A DNA stretch of 64,000 nucleotides from WTAW01 sp964406575. GTDB taxonomy: Bacteria > Acidobacteriota > Aminicenantia > Aminicenantales > Aminicenantaceae. The translations under genes and the position numbers were made by a program. The DNA lies in contig CAYOSH010000022.1 of the NCBI GenBank assembly GCA_964406575.1, positions 1-64,000 of the forward strand, given 5' to 3'. A model generated the notes under the pieces. That model had not been told where the DNA came from. It saw only the letters and a program-made list of their open reading frames with translations, and did not search any database. Positions 8,462-18,199 of this stretch are shown in pieces (positions within the stretch are counted from its first letter, which is position 1; the number at the start of each line of letters is the position of its first letter).

Positions 8462-9715
8462 ATGAAGAATCGAGCAGAAGAGGCTGTATTCAAGTTAAGG
8501 TGGGGCGTTCTGCTGATCATGGGCATTGTGGTTTTCGGCGCCTACTATGCCTTTGATGCGCTGAGCCCCATAGCCTCTTACATCATCAGCGACATGGGGA
8601 TCACACGCGCGCAGTATGGGCTTCTTTTCAGCTATTACAGCCTACCCAATCTCATCATGGTCCTGGTGGGAGGAATTCTTCTGGATAAAATCGGCATCAG
8701 AAAGGCCGGGAATCTGTTCACAGCTCTTTGTGCGACCGGCGTTCTGATCACAGCGGCTGCCCCCTCTTTCCCGGTGATGCTCCTGGGAAGATTTATTTTC
8801 GGTCTTGGAGCGGAATCGCTTCTCATCACGAAGACAAAGATCCTTTCGAAGTGGTTCAAAAGCAAAGAGCTTGCCCTTGGTTTTGCTCTGGCGCTCTCCA
8901 TCGCCCGGCTCGGAACGATCGCGGCCCACAACACTTCTGCCCGCATCCAGGCTTTAAGCGGTTCGTGGCGGCTTTCCATTTGGATTTCATCTGTCATCAT
9001 GTTCATCAGTTTTGCTCTGTTTCTCGTCTATGCCGGAATTGATAAAAAATCCGAGAAAAGCTTTAGAGATCCAGACAGAGGAGATAAGAGCGAAAAGTTT
9101 GTGATTCAGGATATCTTCCGGTTCAAACCTTCCTATTGGTTCATCTCCATCCTCAGCATGACTTTTTATTCAGCCATTTTTCCTTTTACGGCATTCTCCA
9201 CAGTATTCCTGCAGACAAAATTTGGATTCAGCGCTGTCAAGGGAGGATTTTACACATCCCTTGTCGTCATCGGCTCGATGGTTTTTACTCCCTTATTCGG
9301 TTTTCTTGTGGATAAATTCGGGAAGAGAGCTACGATGATCATCATCGGATCGATTTTATTAGTCCCCGCACATGCCCTTCTCGGTCTGACTTCACTCCAT
9401 CCGGCGGTTTCCATGGTGATGCTCGGATTTTCATTCTCTCTCGTCCCCGCAGCCCTGTGGCCGACCATCCCTCTCATTGTCGAGGAGAAACGTCTGGGTA
9501 CGGCCTTTGGCCTGATGACTTTGCTCCAGAATATCGGGATGACGGCTGTGCCATGGCTGGCCGGGAAAATCACGGATATTTCCGGAGGGGACTACACCTA
9601 CACAATGATCATGTTCGCTTCCCTGGGATTTGTGGGTCTCATTTTTTCTATCTTGTTAAAAATTTCTGAAAAAAAAGAAGCTCTGGCCATCGAGCTCCCC
9701 GCCGGAGCGGTTTAG
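8462..9715 (+). CDS. MFS transporter
   Basis: About 417 residues with twelve predicted membrane segments and the major facilitator loop motif between helices 2 and 3 (GGILLDKIGIRKAGN) and its partner in the second half (GFLVDKFGKR). It lies in the cytoplasmic membrane and probably imports or exports a small organic anion or amino compound. It follows the mttB homologue in the same direction and may supply its substrate. A GTG six codons upstream (8444) is an alternative start; neither start has a strong ribosome site. The stop is TAG, and reading on would remain open for 36 codons up to a TGA that overlaps the start of the next gene. Confidence 0.82.
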   Translation: MKNRAEEAVFKLRWGVLLIMGIVVFGAYYAFDALSPIASYIISDMGITRAQYGLLFSYYSLPNLIMVLVGGILLDKIGIRKAGNLFTALCATGVLITAAAPSFPVMLLGRFIFGLGAESLLITKTKILSKWFKSKELALGFALALSIARLGTIAAHNTSARIQALSGSWRLSIWISSVIMFISFALFLVYAGIDKKSEKSFRDPDRGDKSEKFVIQDIFRFKPSYWFISILSMTFYSAIFPFTAFSTVFLQTKFGFSAVKGGFYTSLVVIGSMVFTPLFGFLVDKFGKRATMIIIGSILLVPAHALLGLTSLHPAVSMVMLGFSFSLVPAALWPTIPLIVEEKRLGTAFGLMTLLQNIGMTAVPWLAGKITDISGGDYTYTMIMFASLGFVGLIFSILLKISEKKEALAIELPAGAV

Positions 9716-9822
9716 GCCGGCCTGTACTTAAAATTTCTTAATGAAAACATTCCGACATGTGATATAAGATATTTGGTTCATTCAGTTCTTAATATGGGTT
9801 TAACAGCTCTGAGAGGAAAACC

Positions 9823-11625
9823 ATGAGATTGTCAACGAGCAAAATTCATCTAAAGAAATTTTGTCATCTATTCTTGGCTTGTTTCTTAATTTTGACTGGG
9901 ATTGCCCTTTCGGAAAATCGCCCTTATGAAGTCATCATCGATAAAGGAGTTCCCAATGCTATGAGAGACGGAATCAGGCTTTTTTCAAATATTTATAGGC
10001 CTGATGCCGATGGAAAATTTCCGGCTATACTCATCAGAACACCATATAATAAAGACCGTTACGGCATGGATTACTCTCTTTTCCCAGTTCACGCAGCCCA
10101 AAAGGGATATGTGGTCATCATCCAGGACGTGCGAGGCCGCTATTCCTCTGAGGGTGTATTCCTCCCTTATGTGCAGGAAACTGACGACGGCTATGATGCA
10201 GTGGAATGGGCTGCGGCTCTCCCCTATGTGGATGGAAAGGTGGGGATGGTTGGGTGTTCCTATCTCGGCGGCGTGCAATGGCTCGCCGCAATAGCTGATC
10301 CGCCGCATTTGCGGGCGATTTTCCCTCAGTGTACATTCGCCAATGCCAGACATTTTTTTTATTTGGGCGGGACCTTTGACCTCTCCTGGATCGGCTGGCT
10401 GTATGACAGGTTGCCGGACTTGAAACGACACAGAAGCCCGGAAAAAAATCCGGCCGCGCAAAAAGAGGATTTCCCCTCATGGGAAGCGAATAAATGGCAA
10501 TGGCTGAAGTATCTTCCCCTTAACGATTTTCCTCTATTGAAAGAATTCTGCCCCTACTATTATGAATGGATCGCTCACCCCGATGACGGCTCTTTCTGGG
10601 ATTTTGCAAATATAGAAAAGTTCCATAAGAATGTGAGTGTCCCCGCATATAATCTGACAGGATGGTACGACGACGGCTACGGACAACCTGGGGCTATCTT
10701 CAATTATCTCGGGATGAAGGCTAATGGCAAAACTGAGACGGCAAAAAAAGGACAGAAATTGATCATCGGACCCTGGACACACTGCAACAGTGAATCCTCG
10801 AAGTCGGGAGATCTCGACTTTGGGCCACAGGCAATAATTGACGTCGATGCACTTGCTCTCCGATGGTTCGACTACTGGCTCAAAGATATCGGCAACGGGA
10901 TTATGGAAGAACCGCCTGTGCGGTTGTTCGTCATGGGAGATAATGAGTGGAGAAACGAGAAGGAATGGCCGTTATCTAGGGCAGAGCCCACCGCATTCTA
11001 TCTACACAGCGACGGCTCGGCAAACTCTATTTGGGGTGATGGGACTTTTTCTAAAGAGGAGCCCGAGGAAGAAGACCCCGACCGTTTTCTATACGATCCT
11101 TCCAACCCGGTTACGGATTATTTTTTCGAGGAGCCGGGAGCTCGAGACTTGAGGCCGATTGAAGTGCGGAATGACGTTCTTGTGTATACCTCAGATCTTC
11201 TTGAAAAAGATATGGAAGTTACAGGCCCGATAGAGGCGCAAATATTTGCCTCTTCTTCAGCGAAAGACACGGATTTTGTCGTGAAGGTGAGTGATGTGTA
11301 CCCAGATGGCTATTCCCAGAATATCTCCCCTCCCCTATCAGGCGTGATCAGAGCGAGATATCGCGAATCCGAATCCGCACCTTCACTGCTGACACCGGGA
11401 CACATTTACAAATTCACCATTGGTCTGATGTTCACAAGCCATGTCTTCAAAAAGGGGCATCGGTTGAGGGTCTCCATCACCAGCAGTTATTTTCCTCTCA
11501 TCGACCGGAATCCCAACACGGGCCATCCATTCGGCACAGATTCGGAATGGATATGCGCCAAACAGACCATCTTTCACGATGACGAACATCCCTCGAAAAT
11601 AATACTGCCTGTCATACCAAGATAA
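9823..11625 (+). CDS. CocE/NonD family hydrolase (X-Pro dipeptidyl-peptidase S15-like)
   Basis: A 600-residue secreted alpha/beta hydrolase. An N-terminal signal peptide (about 1-31) precedes the S15/CocE catalytic domain, with the nucleophile S146 in GMVGCSYLGG and the oxyanion-region stretch DVRGRYSSEG. The C-terminal third (from about 430) has the jelly-roll domain typical of CocE and X-Pro dipeptidyl peptidases (PIEAQIFASSSAKDTDFVVK). It may cleave proline-containing peptides, beta-lactam-type amides or acyl esters; sequence alone does not decide. The start has GAGAGG upstream. It sits between the MFS gene and an M20 peptidase, consistent with a peptide or amide degradation cluster. Confidence 0.85.
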   Translation: MRLSTSKIHLKKFCHLFLACFLILTGIALSENRPYEVIIDKGVPNAMRDGIRLFSNIYRPDADGKFPAILIRTPYNKDRYGMDYSLFPVHAAQKGYVVIIQDVRGRYSSEGVFLPYVQETDDGYDAVEWAAALPYVDGKVGMVGCSYLGGVQWLAAIADPPHLRAIFPQCTFANARHFFYLGGTFDLSWIGWLYDRLPDLKRHRSPEKNPAAQKEDFPSWEANKWQWLKYLPLNDFPLLKEFCPYYYEWIAHPDDGSFWDFANIEKFHKNVSVPAYNLTGWYDDGYGQPGAIFNYLGMKANGKTETAKKGQKLIIGPWTHCNSESSKSGDLDFGPQAIIDVDALALRWFDYWLKDIGNGIMEEPPVRLFVMGDNEWRNEKEWPLSRAEPTAFYLHSDGSANSIWGDGTFSKEEPEEEDPDRFLYDPSNPVTDYFFEEPGARDLRPIEVRNDVLVYTSDLLEKDMEVTGPIEAQIFASSSAKDTDFVVKVSDVYPDGYSQNISPPLSGVIRARYRESESAPSLLTPGHIYKFTIGLMFTSHVFKKGHRLRVSITSSYFPLIDRNPNTGHPFGTDSEWICAKQTIFHDDEHPSKIILPVIPR

Positions 11626-11705
11626 AAATAACCATGTCCTTGATAGAATTTTCTTCAGGGATATAAAATAGAAACATACCGGCAGCAAAACAAGAAGGAG
11701 GAGCC

Positions 11706-12938
11706 ATGACAAGATCCGGAAGCACTCAAGACACCCGTTCCATCGATGCAGAGATCATTCAACTTTTGATCCGATTGATCAAAGCACGGAGCTATCCCGG
11801 TATTCCGCAGCAAGAAAAGGAAGTCGTTCAGGAGCTCGATGATTACCTGCGCTCTCACGGCATCGAAACAGTCATCACAGAGGTCTGCGACGGGCGCCCG
11901 AATCTCTTAGCTTCGGTTGAAGGGGCGAAAGCAGGCCCGCATCTGTTGCTATGCGGCCATACCGACACCGTCCCCCCCAATGAAAAAAGCCCGGTGGACC
12001 TCTTCGCCGCAGTCAAAAAAGAAGGAAGGCTTTACGGACGGGGAACAGCGGACATGAAAGGCGCTTTGGCAGCGATGGCAGGTGCTCTCGTCCATTTGAA
12101 GACATCAGGCATACTGACCTGCGGTAAAGTCACGTTGGCAGCCATCATTGACGAAGAAACACAGACCCTCGGCTCGGAACATCTTGTCAATAGCGGCTTC
12201 AAGGCCGATGCCTCGATTGTGGGCGAACCCACCAACAATCAAATCGCCATCGGACATAAAGGATTGGAATGGTTGGTGGTCGAATTCGAAGGAAAAGCCG
12301 CTCATGGAGGAACTCCGGAATCCGGGATCAATGCCATTTCTGCAGCCGCTCATTTTGTTCAGCTCCTTGAGAAAGAACTTATTCCCGAATTCCAAAAGAG
12401 GCGTGATCCTGTTCTCGGCCTTCCGGTGGTAAATATCGGAACTATTCAGGGTGGTGACCAACCGAGCACCGTAGCGGCGCATTGTCAGATCAAGCTCGAC
12501 CGACGCTGGGTCAACACCGAAACGATAGAGCAAGTGTTTGAAGACCTCGAGATTCTGCTCGAAAAAATACGATCAGCCCAGCCAGGGCTGAAAACAGAAG
12601 TCTTCCGCGTTCCAGACAGCATGGCCACGATGCTGCATGGACCGGTAACCATCGATCCGGAACATCCTGTCGTTCGAGCGGCTCAAAACGCTCTGCGTGC
12701 GCACGAGCTGCCGGCGGAATCTCTCGGTGTTTTCCCGGCCTGGACGGATGCGGCTCTGATCTCCAGGGAAGCAAAAATCCCTTCGATCATTTGGGGGCCC
12801 GGCGAGCTGAATTATGCCCATTCACCCGAGGAGAGCATTCAACTGGAAGATGTGATCTTGGCCAAGAATTTGTATGTTTCTGCCGCTTTGTTCTTTACGG
12901 GGTCGCTAACCCAGGCATCAGAGATCAAAAATAGCTGA
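11706..12938 (+). CDS. M20 family metallopeptidase (ArgE/DapE/CPG2-like)
   Basis: A 410-residue dinuclear zinc amidohydrolase. Metal and catalytic motifs are visible: CGHTDTVPP with ligand H and following catalytic D, GRGTADMKGALAAM with the bridging aspartate, IIDEETQTLGS with the general base glutamate, and GEPTNN. A dimerisation (lid) domain occupies the middle. The family releases amino acids from N-acyl amino acids, dipeptides or folyl-glutamate; there is no signal peptide, so it acts in the cytoplasm. An AGGAGG site precedes the ATG. It is the last gene of the rightward cluster and converges on a threonine dehydratase-like gene. Confidence 0.86.
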   Translation: MTRSGSTQDTRSIDAEIIQLLIRLIKARSYPGIPQQEKEVVQELDDYLRSHGIETVITEVCDGRPNLLASVEGAKAGPHLLLCGHTDTVPPNEKSPVDLFAAVKKEGRLYGRGTADMKGALAAMAGALVHLKTSGILTCGKVTLAAIIDEETQTLGSEHLVNSGFKADASIVGEPTNNQIAIGHKGLEWLVVEFEGKAAHGGTPESGINAISAAAHFVQLLEKELIPEFQKRRDPVLGLPVVNIGTIQGGDQPSTVAAHCQIKLDRRWVNTETIEQVFEDLEILLEKIRSAQPGLKTEVFRVPDSMATMLHGPVTIDPEHPVVRAAQNALRAHELPAESLGVFPAWTDAALISREAKIPSIIWGPGELNYAHSPEESIQLEDVILAKNLYVSAALFFTGSLTQASEIKNS

Positions 12939-12970
12939 TCAAGCTTCCTTATCTGATTGTTGATTTGTGG

Positions 12971-13948
12971 TTACGCAATGATGCGTTTGAACAGTTCCAG
13001 AGGTATGTTACGCCCACAAATAACTGCGACCACTTTCTTTCCTTTGAAGTATTCTTTCCGTCTGAGAAGGCCGCCGACACTTAACGCGCCTGATCCTTCG
13101 ACCACCAGACGATGTTGCTCGAACAAAAGACGGATGGATGCTTCAATCTCTGTTTCGGTAATGAGCATAATCTCGTCCATATATCGCTGGCACAAATCGA
13201 GAGTGATACTGTCGAGATCCACGCCGCCCGCGCAGGTATCAGCTAGGGTTGGGTAGGTTTCCATCTCTACGATTTTATTGGCTCGCATAGATTCATACAT
13301 CACGGGGGAGTTCTCTGGAGAAACGCCAAAAGCTTCTACCTTTGGGTTCTGGGATTTTAGCCACCCCGCCGATCCGGTGAGCAATCCCCCGGCCCCGCAG
13401 GCGAAGAGGACGGATTCCACGTCGGAAAGTTGCTTAGAGATTTCGTATCCACAAGTTCCCTGCCCGCCGACCACGAGGGGATCGTTGTACGGAGACACAT
13501 AGATCATGTCTTTATTTTCGGCGACACGCCGAGCTTCCTTCTCCGCATCCCAAGCAGCTTCACCATATACGACCAGATCCAAACCATGGGCTCTCAACTG
13601 TGCCAGACGTGATGGGTCAATATCTTTGGCCACGTAGATTGTGGCGCGACGTTTTCGAATGCGCATCGCCTCGGCAACTGCTAAGGCGTAATTTCCGGTT
13701 GAGACCGAGACTATCCCTTTGTCTAGCTCTGCTTCGGTGAGCGATAGGATCTTGTTGAGGGCACCCCGGAACTTAAATGAACCCGTTCTCTGCATCGAGT
13801 CTAACTTGAGCCACACTTTCCCCTCGATCGTCTCGCTGAGATACCGAGAGTATTCAAGCGGTGTAGGCGATAGGTGTTCCTGGCATCTTTCGTGTGCTTC
13901 CAGCACCAGCTGAGGGACATCGAGTTGTGAGTGGTTTTTAGTTGTCAT
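12971..13948 (-). CDS. threonine/serine dehydratase-like PLP enzyme (fold type II)
   Basis: A 325-residue PLP enzyme of the tryptophan-synthase-beta fold. The Schiff-base lysine is K59 in TGSFKFRGALNK, followed by the substrate-loop SVSTGNYALAVA and the glycine-rich phosphate loop CGAGGLLTGS. There is no C-terminal ACT domain, so it is of the catabolic type, likely deaminating L-threonine or L-serine or a hydroxy-aspartate to a keto acid. Its closest relatives could also include serine racemases. It stands alone between two convergent/divergent neighbours and fits the amino-acid-fermenting context of the region. Confidence 0.82.
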   Translation of the reverse strand: MTTKNHSQLDVPQLVLEAHERCQEHLSPTPLEYSRYLSETIEGKVWLKLDSMQRTGSFKFRGALNKILSLTEAELDKGIVSVSTGNYALAVAEAMRIRKRRATIYVAKDIDPSRLAQLRAHGLDLVVYGEAAWDAEKEARRVAENKDMIYVSPYNDPLVVGGQGTCGYEISKQLSDVESVLFACGAGGLLTGSAGWLKSQNPKVEAFGVSPENSPVMYESMRANKIVEMETYPTLADTCAGGVDLDSITLDLCQRYMDEIMLITETEIEASIRLLFEQHRLVVEGSGALSVGGLLRRKEYFKGKKVVAVICGRNIPLELFKRIIA

Positions 13949-14357
13949 GCTTATTCTCCTGTGTGTAAGGCATAATCGACCATCTTAGCGATTATGATGT
14001 TCATATAATTGAGTTTTGGTCTTTATCTCTTTTCTACATAAGACTGAGATAGATCTTAACAAATAAAAACACCCCATACAAATTCCCTCCAAAAGCTGTT
14101 AGCATCCCCAAAAGCTACACTATTGTGCTTGTACTTTTTAAAGAAATGCGAAAGCAAAGGGTTCAAATTCAAGAAACTCAAACCAATAGCGGGAAAGGAC
14201 ATGGATATGCTCTGGTAGAAATCAATACTTGCAGATACCAAAACCAGAAAATCAATTGAAATTATCTTTGCGATTCTCTATATTTAAGCTATCTTAATCC
14301 TTTAAAATATACCACTAATTAAACTTTAGAAAAATCTTAATCATAAAAGGAGTTATC
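13949..14357. other. intergenic region without recognised feature
   Basis: About 410 AT-rich bases between the divergent dehydratase and SDR genes. A 61-codon leftward frame at 14056-14241 has no recognisable content and no ribosome site. Promoters for both flanking genes should be here; I see no repeat, RNA gene or terminator. Confidence 0.4.
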
Positions 14358-15125
14358 ATGTGTTCAGATGGGATATCAATATCTCTATCGGGGCAGGCCG
14401 CCATCATAACGGGAGGTTCACGGGGGCTGGGCAAGGCAATAGCGCTGCTGTTTGCTCAGGCAGGAGCGAATGTTGTTGTGAATTACGCAAAAAATAAGAC
14501 TGCGGCTGAGGAGCTCAAGGAAGAAGCGGAAAAATACGGTGTGGAAGTTCTAGTCGAGCAGGGCAATATTGCGAATTATGCCGACTGCAAAAGGATACTG
14601 GAAAATACTCTCAGACAGTTCAACAAAGTAAATATTCTCGTCAACAATGCAGGTATATGGGAACTGGGAAATATCGGTGATATCACACCCGATTCCTGGC
14701 AGCGGGTTATAGATGTTAACTTAACGGGAGTGTATAATTTCACCAATTTAGTGGTTCCGGTGATGAAGGAGCAAAAGCGCGGCAATATCATTAATATTTC
14801 CTCGCGATGTTCCAGGCGAGGAGAGGCAGGTTCTTCATCCTATGTCGCAACAAAAGCTGCTCTCAATGGCTTTACACGATCTATAGCATTAGAACTAGGA
14901 GCTTATAATATCAGAGCAAATGGCGTTGCGCCCGCATGGATTTATTCGGATATGACCTATGAGCATTTGGGAAACGAAGGAGTTGAGGAGGAGATATTGA
15001 AGACTATTCCCCTCGGCAGGATCGGTGATCCGGAAGATGTGGCGAATCTCTGCCTCTTTCTTGCTTCGGATCTCTCAAGTTATTTAACAGGGGAAACAAT
15101 ATTTCTAAGCGGTGGCTCGATATAG
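14358..15125 (+). CDS. SDR family oxidoreductase (FabG-like)
   Basis: A 255-residue classical short-chain dehydrogenase. It has the Rossmann glycine motif TGGSRGLG (18-25), the NNAG structural motif (in VNNAGIW), and the catalytic serine followed by Y-x-x-x-K in SYVATKAAL. The C-terminus (YLTGETIFLSGG) matches 3-oxoacyl-ACP reductase-like enzymes. The substrate may be a 3-oxoacyl thioester or a hydroxy/keto acid. The start has AAAAGGAG six bases upstream. It is a lone gene, with about 150 bases to the M14 peptidase gene. Confidence 0.85.
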   Translation: MCSDGISISLSGQAAIITGGSRGLGKAIALLFAQAGANVVVNYAKNKTAAEELKEEAEKYGVEVLVEQGNIANYADCKRILENTLRQFNKVNILVNNAGIWELGNIGDITPDSWQRVIDVNLTGVYNFTNLVVPVMKEQKRGNIINISSRCSRRGEAGSSSYVATKAALNGFTRSIALELGAYNIRANGVAPAWIYSDMTYEHLGNEGVEEEILKTIPLGRIGDPEDVANLCLFLASDLSSYLTGETIFLSGGSI

Positions 15126-15280
15126 GATTCACAGCGAAGACATCAAGACAAAAGAAGAAATATAAGGAAACCTCAGAATTCACAGAGAAAAGCTCCTTGG
15201 ATTATTTCAAATTTTTCGTGATTCTACCGTAGAATTTCATTATTATAATATATATATTCAGATAGATCGGAGGGATAAAA

Positions 15281-18082
15281 TTGAAAAAAAAGGGCATTGC
15301 AATCGCAGTTTTTGCTCTCGTTCTTTTGACGGCAGACACGGGTTTGGCTCAGGCCCCGGACAAACCTGAACCGGGCTCCCAAGCGGCCATCGCCGAAGCG
15401 ACGACGGAAGAGCGCTTCGTCTCGCCGTGGGTTTCTTACGTCCCCGAACACCCGACGGTTCCTTCGCCGACCGACCACCTGGGACACATTGCCGGTGCTC
15501 CGGGAGAGCTGTCAAATACTGAAACGATCTATGCCTACTATCGGACCTTAGCCAATACTTCAGACCGGGTTCGGGTCGAAGTCATCGGTCGCACCGAAGA
15601 GGGCCGCGATATCCTCCTGGTCATCGTGGGAGAGGGGGACAGCCTGGCCAAACTCGACACATCCCGCGAGGCCATGGCAGCGCTCGCCGATCCGCGACGG
15701 ACGGACGAGACCACTATGGAGAAGATCGTTGCAGAGCAGAAGCCCTTCTACATGCTCCTCGGTGGAATCCACTCCACGGAGACGGGAAGCCCGGAAATGC
15801 TCATGGAGCTAACCTACCGTCTGGCGGTCTCCGAAACCCCTTTGATCAAAACGATACGAGACGCAGTGGTCGTTTTGATCATTCCGGTCGTTGAACCGGA
15901 CGGCCGCGACCGAGCTGTCGACTGGTTTTACAGGTACCTTAAAGGCAAAACAGATTTCGACCGTCTTCCCCCCCGCTCGCCTCCCTACTGGGGGAAGTAC
16001 GTTTTCCACGATAACAACCGCGACGGAATCCAGCGCAAGCTCGCTTTGACCCGGGCAACACAGGACACTTTTTTAGAATGGCATCCCATAATCGTTCACG
16101 ATCTTCATGAATCGATCCCTCTGCTTTGCATCTGGACCGGTACCGGACCTTACAACGTGAACCTCGATCCCATCACAACCACAGAGTGGCACGCCATTGC
16201 CTTTCACGAGGTTGCGACACTGACCTCCTTCGGCATGCCCGGTGTCTGGACCTGGGGTTTTGGGGAAGGTTGGGCGCACATTTACGCCGATTCAGTGGCA
16301 ACCAATCACAACGCCATCGGCCGGGGCTACGAGACCTTCGGCAACGCCACCGCCGAGACAGTGCACCGGCGTATCGACCCGAAGCGCCAGACGTACCTCG
16401 GAAAACCGGTGACCGAGGCGGAGTGGTATCGAACCTGGCCACCGCCCAAGGCTTTCGAGTGGTCGCTCCGTAACAATGTCAACTATCAACAGACCGGCGT
16501 GCTCTCGGCACTTCAGTACACGGCACTTCATGCCGACGATATGATGCGGAACTTTTGGCGACGCGGCCGAAACGCGGTGAAAAAGGGCGAGATCGAGCCG
16601 CCCTATGCGGTCTCCATACCGGAGGAACAACGCGATCGGAGGCGGCTGGCTGTCATGGTGAACCTTCTGCGCTCTCACGGGATCGAGGTCAGACGTTGCC
16701 GCAATGCCTTCGAAGTCAAAGAGGGCAGATTCGCAGCAGGAACCTACCTGGTGCGTTTGGATCAACCTTATCGAAGCTACGCTCACGATCTCTTGATTGC
16801 CCAGAAGTTCCCGATGGACAAGACGCCTTACAAACCTTACGACGACGTGGGATGGGCGCTTCCGTTTACCCTGGGTGTCGAGGTCACGGCCATCAAGGAT
16901 GTAACCGTGAGAGACATCCAAGCCGACCTCTTGACCGAGGACGTCGCCTACCCCGGAAAGGTACTGGGCGACAGTGGTTTCTACCTCATCAAAGATACCG
17001 GCCAAGAGGGGCTTCTTGCTGCAAGTGTACGTCTCGCCAATTTCGATGTAGAGGTGGTCGAGAAGTCCTTTTCGGTCGATGACACCGAGTACCCGGCCGG
17101 CTCCTGGGTCATCGCCGACCAGCCGGGACTGCGACCCGCTCTCCAAGGCGCAGCGGATTCGCTGGGTATCGATGTTGTCGCCGTACCCTCAGCGCCCGAC
17201 GTTTCCCGCCACCGACTCGATCTTCCCCGATTGGCTCTACTTCAAACCTGGAACGATACGCAGTCGGCGGGCTGGTTACGCATGGTGTTCGACGATGAGG
17301 AGGTTCCCTACACGCTCATCATGGACGAGGATGTCCGTGCTGGCGGCCTCGCGAACCGATTCGATGTCATCGTCTTCCCGAATACCGATGACGGTCTCAA
17401 AAGCATCATCAACGGAATCGACCCGACTTACAGCCCGCTCGCCTACACTCGGACCGAGGAATATCCAACCCTCGGGTTTCCCACTTCCTCGGAAGACATC
17501 ACTGGAGGACTTACTTGGGAGGGAGTCCAGCACATCGAGGACTTTGTTCGCAGCGGCGGAGTACTGGTAACGCTCGGCGGCGCCTCTGAGCTGCCTCTAG
17601 ACGGCGGTATCGCCAAGAACGTAGGCCGGGCCCGTGTAAATAATGTCTACACACCGGGCAGCGAGCTACAGATGCGATTCCGGCGACCGGATCACCCACT
17701 TGCCTACGGCTATCCGGAAATCACTTCCGCCTTTCGGGAGAATCGACCCCTATATAGTGTACGCCACATCGACGAAGGACGAATCGTCCTCCAGTGGGGC
17801 ACGAAGATTCCGACCGACGACGAAGAGGACAAAAGCGACGATAATTCGAACAAAGCCGAAATGGCGACGAAATCGCTCGTTTTGTGCGGCGGAATCAAGG
17901 GAGCGGGTGAGATTATGGGCAAGCCGGCCATCCTGGACATTCCCAGCGGCAAGGGACGCGTGGTCGCCTATGACTTCGATCCGATCCACCGATACCTGAC
18001 CCTCTCGGACTTCCGACTGGTCTGGAACACAATCCTGAACTGGAATGATTTACCGCCGACACCGGAATCTCGAGATGAATAG
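15281..18082 (+). CDS. secreted M14 family zinc carboxypeptidase-like protein, TTG start
   Basis: A 933-residue exported protein. The start is TTG at 15281 behind a good CGGAGGG site; a signal peptide ending near LAQA (21-24) follows. Residues 75-400 form an M14 carboxypeptidase domain with the zinc motif H164-S-T-E167 in GGIHSTETGS. The distal half lacks peptidase motifs and includes a glutamine-amidotransferase-like/beta-rich region typical of large M14 proteins of Acidobacteriota and Bacteroidota. It probably trims peptides outside the cytoplasm. The gene is visibly richer in G and C at third codon positions than its neighbours. Confidence 0.82.
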   Translation: MKKKGIAIAVFALVLLTADTGLAQAPDKPEPGSQAAIAEATTEERFVSPWVSYVPEHPTVPSPTDHLGHIAGAPGELSNTETIYAYYRTLANTSDRVRVEVIGRTEEGRDILLVIVGEGDSLAKLDTSREAMAALADPRRTDETTMEKIVAEQKPFYMLLGGIHSTETGSPEMLMELTYRLAVSETPLIKTIRDAVVVLIIPVVEPDGRDRAVDWFYRYLKGKTDFDRLPPRSPPYWGKYVFHDNNRDGIQRKLALTRATQDTFLEWHPIIVHDLHESIPLLCIWTGTGPYNVNLDPITTTEWHAIAFHEVATLTSFGMPGVWTWGFGEGWAHIYADSVATNHNAIGRGYETFGNATAETVHRRIDPKRQTYLGKPVTEAEWYRTWPPPKAFEWSLRNNVNYQQTGVLSALQYTALHADDMMRNFWRRGRNAVKKGEIEPPYAVSIPEEQRDRRRLAVMVNLLRSHGIEVRRCRNAFEVKEGRFAAGTYLVRLDQPYRSYAHDLLIAQKFPMDKTPYKPYDDVGWALPFTLGVEVTAIKDVTVRDIQADLLTEDVAYPGKVLGDSGFYLIKDTGQEGLLAASVRLANFDVEVVEKSFSVDDTEYPAGSWVIADQPGLRPALQGAADSLGIDVVAVPSAPDVSRHRLDLPRLALLQTWNDTQSAGWLRMVFDDEEVPYTLIMDEDVRAGGLANRFDVIVFPNTDDGLKSIINGIDPTYSPLAYTRTEEYPTLGFPTSSEDITGGLTWEGVQHIEDFVRSGGVLVTLGGASELPLDGGIAKNVGRARVNNVYTPGSELQMRFRRPDHPLAYGYPEITSAFRENRPLYSVRHIDEGRIVLQWGTKIPTDDEEDKSDDNSNKAEMATKSLVLCGGIKGAGEIMGKPAILDIPSGKGRVVAYDFDPIHRYLTLSDFRLVWNTILNWNDLPPTPESRDE

Positions 18083-18199
18083 TCATGGGGAAAGCGGAAG
18101 AAATTAAAGGAAATATGTTTTTTCTGTCAAGCACACATCATAACAAGGGACATGGGGACATTAAGGTTGAGTCACCGGGTTACGTCGTGTAAAACCCAG

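Noticed and set aside
14056..14241. 61-codon leftward frame in the SDR upstream gap
   Set aside because: AT-rich, no ribosome site and no recognisable motif.
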